From contig JAEVZM010000173.1 in the NCBI GenBank assembly GCA_023392225.1, positions 1 to 13,591 on the forward strand: a stretch of 13,591 nt of DNA, written 5' to 3'. Positions 1 to 6,987 of the stretch are shown here, piece by piece (within the stretch, counting starts at the first letter, position 1; every line of letters starts with the position of its first letter). A program made the translations under genes and the position numbers. The notes under the pieces are model-generated. The model searched no databases and was not told where the DNA came from. It worked only from the letters and a program-made list of their open reading frames with translations. Source of the DNA: Pseudomonadota bacterium (GTDB lineage: Bacteria; Pseudomonadota; Alphaproteobacteria; Rhizobiales; Kaistiaceae).

Positions 1-391
1 GGGCGACCGGGCCGGCCGCCATTGCCGCCGCTGCCGCAGCGGCCGCCGTCGCGGGCCGGGTCGCCGTTGCCTGGCCCGAGCGCTGCGCAACCCGCTGCCG
101 CACGATCGAGGGCTCGACCACGATATCGCTGGGACCGCCGATCAGCACCAGGTGCTCGACATTGTCGCGGCGCAGCAGCACGAGCTTGCGCTTGTTGGCG
201 ACCGGCAGCGTGTCGTTGATCGCGAGACGGGGCAGGCGACCGCGGACCGCCGGGCTTGCCGAGCCGCCGCCAAAGTGGCGAATGCCCCACACGACCAGGA
301 CGATCAACGCGACGACGACTGCAAGAGTGATGGCGTACTGAACTATGATTGCACCGTTTTCGCCGAAGATGGGAACCAGCATGTCCTGCAT
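1..391 (-). CDS. fliO: FliO-like flagellar biosynthesis protein (partial, C-terminus off the left edge)
   Basis: The minus strand from the ATG at 391 stays open to the window edge, giving about 130 residues. Residues 19-36 form one hydrophobic membrane helix (ending VVALIVLVVWG). A basic cytoplasmic segment follows, with the stretch RRDNVEHLVLIGGPSDIVVE at about 74-93, which is the recognisable core of alphaproteobacterial FliO proteins. An alanine-rich tail then runs off the window. FliO is a small membrane protein that helps assemble the FliP export gate of the flagellar type III secretion system. The start is uncertain: an AGGGA lies 12 nt before the ATG at 391, and a second in-frame ATG lies at 382. 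The gene diverges from cckA across 280 bp. The family call rests on motif recognition from memory. Some FliO-like proteins beside cckA may not be strictly flagellar, because no other flagellar gene is visible here. Confidence 0.72.
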   Translation of the reverse strand, partial: MQDMLVPIFGENGAIIVQYAITLAVVVALIVLVVWGIRHFGGGSASPAVRGRLPRLAINDTLPVANKRKLVLLRRDNVEHLVLIGGPSDIVVEPSIVRQRVAQRSGQATATRPATAAAAAAAAMAAGPVA

Positions 392-671
392 ATTTTTAGG
401 CGTTCCCTGACGCCGCCGATGATCGCCGACCTTGCTCAATAACGCCGTGATCGGCACAGTCCTTGTCGGCGAATCGTCGGACGGTCACAGTTTTTGAGCG
501 ATGCCTCTGGAATGCAAGGCCCGGGGCGTTGGTGAAGCCCGGGCTCCGTGCGTTATCCCCGTTGCGCCAGAGATGGGGCCGTCGAAAGGCGGAATTGCGA
601 CCGCGGCAAGGCAGATGGCCCGACTGGCGGCCGGGCGGGGGGCGGGCAGATAGGATGACGCCGATGACGGG
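392..671. other. Divergent intergenic region between the fliO-like gene and cckA
   Basis: These 280 bp should hold both the fliO and cckA promoters. I found no convincing TTAA-N7-TTAA CtrA site, no clear sigma-70 pair, and no credible small gene. A TTATCCCCG at 554-562 differs from the E. coli DnaA box at two positions and is not strong enough to call. The region is slightly less GC-biased than the genes around it, as expected for a promoter region. Confidence 0.5.
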
Positions 672-3272
672 ATGGGGCAACACGACGTGACGCGGGGCGC
701 GCCGGTGGCACGTGGCACCGACATCGACGATGCGGTCGAGGCGCCGGTGCGCACGGGACGTGCCGTCGGTGGACAGGGCGGACAGGAAGGCATCGGCGGC
801 ATCGGCCGGCTGATCATCGTCGTCTGCGGGCTCATCGGCGTGGCGATCGGCTTCATGCTCGTCGATGGCGAGGAGACCGAGCCGCTGATGCTCGGCCTGC
901 TCGCCATTCTCGCCGTGATCGGCGTGGCGATGCTGCTCCTCTTCGCGCTCGGCCTGGTCCGGATCGGCGTCCGCCGGCCGGAGGTCGACGTCGCCCGTGG
1001 CTATCTCGAGGATCTCAACGAAGGGGTGATGATCGCCGACGATGCGGGTCGGGTCATCTACACCAACCCGGCCTACGACCAGCTGACGGGAAGCCGTGAC
1101 GGCGAGGTCCGCGCCGTCGAGCGCGTCTTCGCCGGGGAGCCGAAGGCGGCGGAGGCGGTTTACCGCGTGGCGCAGGCCGCCCGCGAGGGGCGCGTCGCCG
1201 AGGAGGAGATCCGCCTCGGCGGACCGCTCCCCGGGGCGCCCGGGGAAGGACCGCGCTGGTACCGCGTCCGGGTCCGGCCGATGCCGTCCACGCCGGCGAA
1301 TGGCCGCAAGGCGGCGGCCTGGACCGTGGCCGACGTCACCGACGAGCGCGCCCAGCAGGAATCGGTGTTCCTCGAGCTCCAGCACGCCATCGACTATCTC
1401 GATCACGCGCCGGCCGGCTTCTTCTCGACCGAGCCGGATGGGCGCATCGTCTATCTCAACGCGACGCTCGCCGAGTGGCTCGGCATCGACATTGCCCAGT
1501 TCGACGCCGGCTCGCTGTCGCTCGGCGACCTGGTCCGCGGCGAGAGCGTCTCCCTGCTCGCCGGCGTGCTGGCCGAGCGCGGCCATGACCGCACCGAGAC
1601 CATCGACCTCGACCTCGTCAAGCGCAACGGCCAGAGCCTGCCGGTGCGGCTTCTGCACCGTGTGCCGATCGCCGCCGACGGCGCCCCCGGCGCGACCCGG
1701 ACGATCGTGCTCAACCGCAGCCCCGGGGAGGAGGGGGCCGAGGCGCTCCGCGCTGCCGAGGTCCGCTTCACCCGCTTCTTCAACAACACGCCGATCGCCA
1801 TCGCCGCGCTTGACCGGAACGGCGCCATCGGCCGCACCAACGCCGCGTTCCTGCGGCTGTTCAAGAGCGGCCTCGCCGGCTGGACCGGGCGCCGCCGCCT
1901 CATCGACCTCGTTGCCGAGCCGGATCGCGAGGTCATCGCCGCCGCGCTCGATTCGGCGATCCGGCGCCCCGGGGTGATCCCGCCGATCGACGTCGGCATC
2001 ACCGGCGACGGCGAGCGCAGCGCCCGCTTCTACATCAATGCCGTCGAGGACGGCGCCGACGGTCGCGACGCGGTGATCGTCAATGCCATCGAGATCACCG
2101 AGCATCGCGCGCTGGAGCAGCAGCTGTCGCAGCGCCACAAGCTGGAGACGGTCGGCCGCCTCGCCGGCGGCATCGCGCACGACTTCAACAACCTGCTCAC
2201 CGCGATCATCGGCTTCTCGGATCTCCTGCTCGCCAATCACCGGCCGAGCGATCCGTCCTTCCAGGACATCATGAACATCAAGCAGAACGCCAACCGGGCT
2301 GCCGGCCTGGTGCGGCAGCTGCTTGCCTTCTCGCGCCGCCAGACCCTGCGTCCGCAGGTCCTGCAGCTCGGCGACCTGATCTCCGACCTTTCGGCCCTGC
2401 TCGGCCGGCTGCTCGGCGAGAACGTCCGGCTCGAGGTGCTGGCCGGGCCGGACCTCTGGCCGATCAAGGCCGACCTCAACCAGTTCGAGCAGGTGATCGT
2501 CAATCTCGCCGTCAACGCCCGCGACGCGATGCCGAGCGGCGGCACCATGACCATCCGCACCCGCAACCTCCTCGCGGCCGAGGTCGCCGCCTTCCCCTAC
2601 CGGCCGCTGCCGCCGGCCGACTATGTGCTGCTTGAGATCGAGGATACCGGCGCCGGCATCCCGCCCGACGTGCGCGAGCGCATCTTCGAGCCGTTCTTCT
2701 CGACCAAGGAAGTGGGCAAGGGCACCGGCCTCGGCCTCTCCACCGTCTTCGGCATCGTCAAGCAGACCGAGGCCTACATCCATTTCGATTCGACCGTCGG
2801 CAAGGGCACCGTGTTTCGGGTCTTCATCCCGCGCTACGTGTCCCCCGAGGGCGAGAAGGCCGTCGCCGCGGCCGAGGTCGAGCCGCGGATCGCCGACCTC
2901 ACGGGCAGCGCCACGATCCTCCTCGTCGAGGACGAGGAGGCGGTGCGCAGCTTCGCCGCCCGGGCGCTCGTCTCGCGCGGCTACCGCGTCTACGAGGCGG
3001 CTTCGGGCGTCGAGGCGCTGGACGTGATGCAGGAGGCCGGCGGCCAGGTCGACCTCGTCGTCTCCGACGTGGTCATGCCCGAGCTCGACGGGCCCTCGCT
3101 GCTGCGCGAGCTGCGCAAGACCCGGCCCGAGCTCAAGATCATCTTCGTCTCGGGCTATGCCGAGGAGGCGTTCAAGAAGAACCTCCCCGAGGGCGAGGAC
3201 TTCCACTTCCTGCCCAAGCCCTTCTCGCTCAAGCAGCTCGCCGTCGCCGTCAAGGAGACCCTCGGCCAGTAG
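672..3272 (+). CDS. cckA: Cell-cycle hybrid sensor histidine kinase CckA
   Basis: CckA feeds phosphate through ChpT to the master regulator CtrA and to CpdR, and acts as kinase or phosphatase at the inner membrane. The 866-residue product has two membrane helices at about 46-64 and 72-96. Three PAS-like domains follow at roughly 109-230, 238-350 and 363-480. A HisKA domain at about 487-555 carries phospho-acceptor His503 in GGIAHDFNN. The HATPase domain spans about 600-720, with Asn615 in the N box, DTGAGIPPD as G1, and FEPFFSTKE followed by GTGLGLST. A receiver domain occupies about 747-866, with acidic residues in LLVEDEE, phospho-acceptor Asp799 in SDVVMPELDG, and a KPF lysine loop. The membrane pair, PAS tandem and C-terminal receiver match CckA rather than a generic hybrid kinase. 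An in-frame stop at 651-653 makes the ATG at 672 the first possible ATG. No strong Shine-Dalgarno is visible. Confidence 0.93.
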   Translation: MGQHDVTRGAPVARGTDIDDAVEAPVRTGRAVGGQGGQEGIGGIGRLIIVVCGLIGVAIGFMLVDGEETEPLMLGLLAILAVIGVAMLLLFALGLVRIGVRRPEVDVARGYLEDLNEGVMIADDAGRVIYTNPAYDQLTGSRDGEVRAVERVFAGEPKAAEAVYRVAQAAREGRVAEEEIRLGGPLPGAPGEGPRWYRVRVRPMPSTPANGRKAAAWTVADVTDERAQQESVFLELQHAIDYLDHAPAGFFSTEPDGRIVYLNATLAEWLGIDIAQFDAGSLSLGDLVRGESVSLLAGVLAERGHDRTETIDLDLVKRNGQSLPVRLLHRVPIAADGAPGATRTIVLNRSPGEEGAEALRAAEVRFTRFFNNTPIAIAALDRNGAIGRTNAAFLRLFKSGLAGWTGRRRLIDLVAEPDREVIAAALDSAIRRPGVIPPIDVGITGDGERSARFYINAVEDGADGRDAVIVNAIEITEHRALEQQLSQRHKLETVGRLAGGIAHDFNNLLTAIIGFSDLLLANHRPSDPSFQDIMNIKQNANRAAGLVRQLLAFSRRQTLRPQVLQLGDLISDLSALLGRLLGENVRLEVLAGPDLWPIKADLNQFEQVIVNLAVNARDAMPSGGTMTIRTRNLLAAEVAAFPYRPLPPADYVLLEIEDTGAGIPPDVRERIFEPFFSTKEVGKGTGLGLSTVFGIVKQTEAYIHFDSTVGKGTVFRVFIPRYVSPEGEKAVAAAEVEPRIADLTGSATILLVEDEEAVRSFAARALVSRGYRVYEAASGVEALDVMQEAGGQVDLVVSDVVMPELDGPSLLRELRKTRPELKIIFVSGYAEEAFKKNLPEGEDFHFLPKPFSLKQLAVAVKETLGQ

Positions 3273-3277
3273 CCGGC

Positions 3278-3296
3278 GCCGGGCTCACGACCCGGC
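3278..3296. terminator. Hairpin between convergent cckA and the DHFR-like gene
   Basis: GCCGGG at 3278-3283 pairs perfectly with CCCGGC at 3291-3296 across a 7-nt loop. It sits just after the cckA stop and overlaps the last codons of the convergent minus-strand gene, whose stop codon is at 3285-3287. It could serve both directions, but no T tract follows on either strand, so termination is inferred from position only. Confidence 0.3.
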
Positions 3297-3989
3297 CGCC
3301 TCGCTCGCCATCCGCTCGCGCCGGGCGCGCTCCTCGGGCGTCGGCGTCTCCATGGCGAAGGAGCCCGTCGTCACCGCGCCGCCGAGCGTGTAGTCGATGA
3401 CGACGGTGCCGCCGGGCGTCGTCGTGGTCCCGGTGTGGCGGAGGCTCCGCGGCAGCGTGCCGTCGCCGAACAGGCGTTTCCCCTTGCCGAGCACCATCGG
3501 CGAGACCATCAGGCGGAACCGGTCGATCAGGTCGTTGGCGAGCAGGGTCTGGATCAGCGCGCCGCTGCCCTGGAGGAGGAGATTGGGGCCGTCAGCCTGC
3601 TTGAGCGTGCGGAGCGCGGCGACCGGGTCGGGCCCGAGCCACTCCGTGCCGGTCCAGGCGAGCTCTTCCGGGCGGTGGGTGGCGACGTACTTGGTGATGC
3701 TGCCGAACTTCTCCGCGATCGCCGCCATCCCGGGGTCGTATCCCGGGGCCGACGGCTCGGTCGGCACGAACGGCCAGTGGGCGGCGAAGATGTCGTAGGT
3801 GCGCCGGCCGAGGAGGAGGTCGAACGGCTCCGCGAAGACCTCGTCGATCGCCGCGCCGACGCCATCGTCCCAGTCGCCGGCGCGCCAGCCGCCGTGGACG
3901 AAGCCGCCGCTCGGGTCTTCCTCGGGCCCGCCGGGCGCCTGCATCACGCCGTCGAGGGTCATGAACGTTGCCGCAATGATCGTCCGCAT
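3285..3989 (-). CDS. Dihydrofolate reductase family (RibD C-terminal domain-like) protein
   Basis: The 234-residue product starts MRTIIAATFMTLDGVMQAPG, the typical opening of the RibD_C/DHFR-fold family that includes YyaP- and YwjB-like proteins. Other family features are DLLLGRRTYDIFAAHWP near residues 56-72, NLLLQGSGALIQTLL in the middle and VLGKGKRLFGDG near 173-184. These proteins have a nucleotide-cofactor reductase fold, but most have no known substrate, and this is probably not the folate-pathway DHFR. A charged tail of about 30 residues (ending MASEAAGS) extends beyond the usual domain. The ATG at 3989 is preceded by GGAGAG with good spacing. The gene lies 29 nt downstream of the NmrA-like gene on the same strand, so the two are probably co-transcribed. 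It converges on cckA with 12 nt between stops. Confidence 0.82.
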   Translation of the reverse strand: MRTIIAATFMTLDGVMQAPGGPEEDPSGGFVHGGWRAGDWDDGVGAAIDEVFAEPFDLLLGRRTYDIFAAHWPFVPTEPSAPGYDPGMAAIAEKFGSITKYVATHRPEELAWTGTEWLGPDPVAALRTLKQADGPNLLLQGSGALIQTLLANDLIDRFRLMVSPMVLGKGKRLFGDGTLPRSLRHTGTTTTPGGTVVIDYTLGGAVTTGSFAMETPTPEERARRERMASEAAGS

Positions 3990-4018
3990 CGGTCTCTCCG
4001 TGCTCCTGGCTGTTTCGG

Positions 4019-4624
4019 TCACGACGTGTGGGACGGCTCGGGATCGACGCGCGCCGCATGCCGCGGCGGCGTGCCCCGGCCGCGATCGATGCCCAGTCCG
4101 GTACCGGCGGAGCCGGGCGGGTTGCGGACCGGCACGATCTCGCCGCCGCGCTCGATCTCGTAGGTGCGGTTGAGATGGGCCGGGTCGCAGAGCGCGGCGA
4201 CCGCGAGGTCGGCGATGGCGTCGTAGAGCGCGGTCGCGGCCTGGCCGGGGCGAAGGACGTCGGCGCGAAGGATGGTGTGGTCGAGCGGCCCCGCACGAAG
4301 CCGCCGCTCGGCGCGGAGGGCGCGACGCTTGCCGCGTAGCGACAGCAGCACCAGGTGCTCGATGCCCATCTCGGCGGCGACCCCGGCGAGGGTGCCGATG
4401 TCGTCGGCCGCAGTCGGGGCGCCAAGCCCGGGTGGATAGGTGACGTAGGCCGCCGTCGCGCCGTGGAGCGCCGCCGGCCAGCTCGCGCGGTCGCGCCAGT
4501 CGAAGGCCGGTCGCGTGGTCCGCGATACGGGAACCGCCCGGACGCACCGCGCCTGCAGGCGCTCGAACACCGGGCGCCCGGTGGCGCCGAGACCGCCGAT
4601 GATGGCAACGCGCCGCTGGAACAT
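4019..4624 (-). CDS. NmrA-like NAD(P)-binding protein, apparently shortened
   Basis: The 201-residue product begins MFQRRVAIIGGLGATGRPVF, with the glycine-rich dinucleotide loop at residues 10-16. It contains GIEHLVLLSLRG at about 87-98, GPLDHTILRADVL at about 112-124 and IADLAVAALCDPAHLNRTYE at about 137-156, the conserved order of NmrA-type atypical short-chain dehydrogenases. Family members are usually about 280-300 residues. Here the segment that normally separates the TILR motif from the DIADVAVAAL motif is nearly absent. After residue 160 the sequence becomes a Gly/Pro/Arg-rich tail unlike the family's C-terminal domain. The start at 4624 is supported by GGGAG 7 nt upstream. The protein may bind NAD(P), but its catalytic competence is doubtful. 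It is probably the first gene of an operon with the DHFR-like gene. It could be a real short variant or a decaying gene. Confidence 0.68.
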   Translation of the reverse strand: MFQRRVAIIGGLGATGRPVFERLQARCVRAVPVSRTTRPAFDWRDRASWPAALHGATAAYVTYPPGLGAPTAADDIGTLAGVAAEMGIEHLVLLSLRGKRRALRAERRLRAGPLDHTILRADVLRPGQAATALYDAIADLAVAALCDPAHLNRTYEIERGGEIVPVRNPPGSAGTGLGIDRGRGTPPRHAARVDPEPSHTS

Positions 4625-4777
4625 GTCGAATCTCCCGTTCGCGACCACACACACCAGCCATGACGAACGAGGCCACCCGGATTCGACAGACGTCTGCAAT
4701 CCCGCCGCGAAACCTGCGAGCGCATCCAAGCGCGATGCCGGGGCCTTGTGCCTTCAGGGGCCGGCGCCCCGGCGCCT
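4625..4777. other. Intergenic region between psuG and the NmrA-like gene
   Basis: This region holds a perfect 10-bp palindrome, CAGACGTCTG, at 4687-4696, upstream of the minus-strand NmrA-like start at 4624. It could be an operator, but no regulator gene lies next to it. Just past the psuG stop, GGGGC/GCCCC arms (4757-4761 and 4766-4770) can form a small GC hairpin without a T tract, which might mark the end of the psuKG message. No other gene is seen. Confidence 0.4.
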
Positions 4778-5680
4778 CTAGCGCGCCAGCGCGGACGCGA
4801 TCTCGGCTGCGACCCGCGCATTGTTGCGGATCAGCGCGATGTTGGTGACGAGGCTGCGCCCGCCGGTCCGCTTGAGGATCGCGTCGAGGAGGTATGGGGT
4901 CACGGCCTTGCCGGTGACGCCGGCTGCGACGCTGTCGGCGTAGGCGGCCTCGATGTGGTCGCCGATCTCGCGCGCCGGGATCTCGTCCGCGGCCGGCACC
5001 GGGTTGGCGACCAGCATGCCGCCGCCGAGGGCGAGCGCTTCGCGGGCCCGGATGAAGGCGGCGATCGCGCCGGCGTCGTCGAGCCGGATGGGTGCGGCAA
5101 GTCCGCTCTCGCGCGACCAGAAGGCCGGGAACTGGTCGGTGCCGTGGCAGACCACCGGGACGCCGAGGGTCTCGAGCATCTCGAGCGTCTTCGGCAGGTC
5201 GAGAAGCGCCTTGGCGCCGGCCGCCACCACCGTCACGGGCGTCCGCGCCAGCTCGGTCAGGTCGGCGGAGATGTCGAAGCTCAGCTCGGCGCCGCGGTGG
5301 ACGCCGCCGATGCCGCCCGTGGCGAACACGCCGATGCCGGCCCGCGCCGCGACGATCATGGTGGCGGCGACGGTGGTCGCGCCCGGGCGCCCGGTGACCA
5401 CCGCCCAGGCGAGGTCGGCGCGCGACAGCTTGGCGACGCCTTCGGCCTTGGCGAGGTGCTCGAGATCGGCCTTGTCGAGCCCGACCCGGATGCGTCCGTC
5501 GAGCACGGCGATCGAGGCCGGCACGGCGCCACCCTCGCGGACCACCGCCTCGACGGCCAGCGCCGTCTCGATGTTCTCCGGCCAGGGCATGCCGTGGCTG
5601 ACAATGGTGGTCTCGAGCGCCACCACCGGCAGCCCGGACTCGAGTGCGGATCGGACTTCTGGGCTGATCGAGAGCAGCAT
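4778..5680 (-). CDS. psuG: Pseudouridine-5'-phosphate glycosidase
   Basis: PsuG splits the C-C glycosidic bond of pseudouridine 5'-phosphate, giving uracil and ribose 5-phosphate in the cytoplasm. The 300-residue product is near the usual family length and is recognisable along its whole length: VVALETTIVSHGMPWPEN at 19-36, VFATGGIGGVHRGAE at 118-132, SFDISADL at 134-141, VVAAGAKALLDLPKTLE at 151-167 and GRSLVTNIALIRNN at 274-287. Aligned from memory with E. coli PsuG, Glu23, Lys84, Asp140, Lys157 (the Schiff-base lysine) and Asn280 match the catalytic or metal-site residues, so the enzyme should be active. The ATG at 5680 follows a GAGGA about 8 nt upstream. It lies 109 nt downstream of the kinase gene on the same strand, so the product of the first enzyme feeds the second. 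Confidence 0.95.
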   Translation of the reverse strand: MLLSISPEVRSALESGLPVVALETTIVSHGMPWPENIETALAVEAVVREGGAVPASIAVLDGRIRVGLDKADLEHLAKAEGVAKLSRADLAWAVVTGRPGATTVAATMIVAARAGIGVFATGGIGGVHRGAELSFDISADLTELARTPVTVVAAGAKALLDLPKTLEMLETLGVPVVCHGTDQFPAFWSRESGLAAPIRLDDAGAIAAFIRAREALALGGGMLVANPVPAADEIPAREIGDHIEAAYADSVAAGVTGKAVTPYLLDAILKRTGGRSLVTNIALIRNNARVAAEIASALAR

Positions 5681-5789
5681 CTTCACGTTCCTCGTGTCGG
5701 CAGCCGGGCCATGCGGCCGGCCTCGCCCCTTGCCTTCGGCGCGGCTTTTGCCATCCGGAGGCCGATACCGGCAAGCCTCGCCGGCCGGC

Positions 5790-6734
5790 TCACGTGACCA
5801 CGCGCGCCCGGACCACGCGCTCGCGCACCGCCGCGGCGCTGATTCCCGGCGCCACGGTGGCATCGTCCTCGACCGTGATCGCGGCGGCGCCGAGGCCGTA
5901 GAGCACGGCGTCGAAGAAGCTCGCCCCGCCGGCGAGGCCATGGAGGAGGCCGGCCGCAAGGGAATCGCCGGCGCCGTTGACGCTCGCCACATGCGCCGGG
6001 AAGGGCGGAAAGAGGTGCGCCTCGCCGCCCGCCGCCGCGGCCAGCGGATTGCCCGAGTCGGTGACGATCACATGGCCGGCCCCGCGCCCGGCGAGCGCCA
6101 GCGCGAGCTCGCGCGTCGGCACCTCCGGATCGTCGGGCCGGGCGAGGAGGGCGGCCGCCTCGCGCCGTGTCGCAAACAGGCACGTGATGCGCCCAAGCAG
6201 CGGCGCGAGCCGCACCACCTTGGCCGGGGAGACGCCGATCGCGGCGATGCTCCCGCCGTTTCTGACGCCTTCCGCCGCGAGGAAGGCGAGCGTCGCCGCC
6301 GGGAGGTTGGCGTCGAGCACCAGCGTCTCGCCCGGCGGCCCCATGGCGAGCGCCGGCGCCACGGCCTCCGGCGTCAGCTCGTCGAAGATCGCCATGTCGG
6401 CGATGCCGATGATCAGTTCGCCGTCGTCGCCGAAGGCGGCGCGGTAGGTCGCGGTGCGGCCCGTCGGCGATGTCGTGATCGCGCCGGTGTCGACCCCGTC
6501 GGCGTGGGCGGCCGAGAGCACCGCCGTCCCGTCGGCATCCTCGCCCAGCCGGCTCACCATCCGCACGCGCCGCCCGAGCCGGGCGAGGACGCGGGCGACG
6601 TTCAGTCCGACGCCACCCGGCGCCGTCCGCGCGACGCCGGGATTGGAGGCATGCATCACCGGCGCCGCGAGCGTCGCCGCGGCGTGGTCGACGGTCGCGC
6701 CGCCGAAGACGGCGAAGGCGGAAGAGTGGTGCAT
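5790..6734 (-). CDS. psuK: PfkB-family sugar kinase, probable pseudouridine kinase
   Basis: The 314-residue product is a ribokinase/PfkB-type kinase. It has an N-terminal GG substrate motif (APGGVGLNVARVLARLG, 38-54), an ATP-side VIVTDSGNP at about 222-230, and the C-terminal signature SVNGAGDSLAAGLLHG at 251-266, with Asp257 as the expected catalytic base and the GAGD anion hole. The family includes kinases for ribose, adenosine, fructose and pseudouridine. The pseudouridine assignment comes from the psuG gene directly downstream, because psuK-psuG pairing is the known arrangement for pseudouridine breakdown. The ATG at 6734 is preceded by GAGG with 6-nt spacing. No pseudouridine or nucleoside transporter and no LacI- or GntR-type regulator is visible beside it. 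The 109-nt gap to psuG contains no credible gene. Confidence 0.86.
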   Translation of the reverse strand: MHHSSAFAVFGGATVDHAAATLAAPVMHASNPGVARTAPGGVGLNVARVLARLGRRVRMVSRLGEDADGTAVLSAAHADGVDTGAITTSPTGRTATYRAAFGDDGELIIGIADMAIFDELTPEAVAPALAMGPPGETLVLDANLPAATLAFLAAEGVRNGGSIAAIGVSPAKVVRLAPLLGRITCLFATRREAAALLARPDDPEVPTRELALALAGRGAGHVIVTDSGNPLAAAAGGEAHLFPPFPAHVASVNGAGDSLAAGLLHGLAGGASFFDAVLYGLGAAAITVEDDATVAPGISAAAVRERVVRARVVT

Positions 6735-6763
6735 CGATGGCCTCGGTGGGGCGCCGCGGGATG

Positions 6764-6842
6764 CGCCATCATCCCGCCTTCGCTTCGGCCGGGCAACGGC
6801 CGAAAGAGGCCGGACTTCGGCCCGCCTTGGTCGCCATCATCC
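6764..6842. repeat. 11-bp direct repeats flanking a 7-bp-stem hairpin
   Basis: CGCCATCATCC occurs at 6764-6774 and again at 6832-6842 in the same orientation. Between them, TTCGGCC at 6784-6790 pairs perfectly with GGCCGAA at 6798-6804 across a 7-nt loop. A second CCCGCCTT copy follows a CTTCGG block near 6815-6828. The arrangement is in the 5' leader side of psuK (start 6734) and may be a transcript structure, a regulator site, or a small dispersed REP-like element. Whether it recurs elsewhere in the genome cannot be seen here. Confidence 0.45.
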
Positions 6843-6879
6843 GACCCGTGGCCGAGGGATCGACTGTCGTTCATGCGCC

Positions 6880-6895
6880 TGTGACCAACTTCACT
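6880..6895. promoter_or_regulatory. CRP/FNR-family-like binding site
   Basis: TGTGA at 6880-6884, six bases, then TCACT at 6891-6895, matches the classical CRP consensus TGTGA-N6-TCACA at nine of ten positions. It lies between the divergent psuK start (6734) and the GTG of the RTX-like gene (6988), about 93 bp from the latter, so it could serve either gene. Alphaproteobacterial CRP/FNR proteins vary in specificity, and no regulator gene is nearby. This is a sequence match only. Confidence 0.35.
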
Positions 6896-6987
6896 GACAG
6901 ATGCCGAACGGCCGGCAGCATCCCGCCGCGCTTGTCGGGCGAGACGATTCGTCGGCTGCGTTTTTCCCTAATAGAGGAAGACCTTAC

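Noticed and set aside
554..562. TTATCCCCG as a DnaA box
   Set aside because: Two mismatches to the E. coli consensus and no cluster of further boxes nearby.
396..3206. A 936-codon open frame on the minus strand opposite cckA
   Set aside because: It is the complementary shadow of a GC-rich, strongly biased gene. Its translation has low-complexity Asp/Gly/Leu/Val/Arg composition and no domain, while the plus strand is unmistakably CckA.
5683..5754. A 23-codon minus-strand ORF ending at the psuG start, as a possible leader peptide
   Set aside because: It has no clear ribosome site and continues a long shadow frame overlapping psuK, so translational coupling cannot be supported.
4953..6884. A 643-codon plus-strand frame opposite psuG/psuK
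   Set aside because: It is antisense to two enzymes with intact catalytic motifs and reads as Ser/Arg/Ala-rich low complexity.
6901..6987. Upstream ATG extending the RTX-like protein by 29 residues
   Set aside because: The extension is basic and low-complexity, lacks a ribosome site, and overlaps the promoter region. The GTG at 6988 has AGAGGAAG at ideal spacing.
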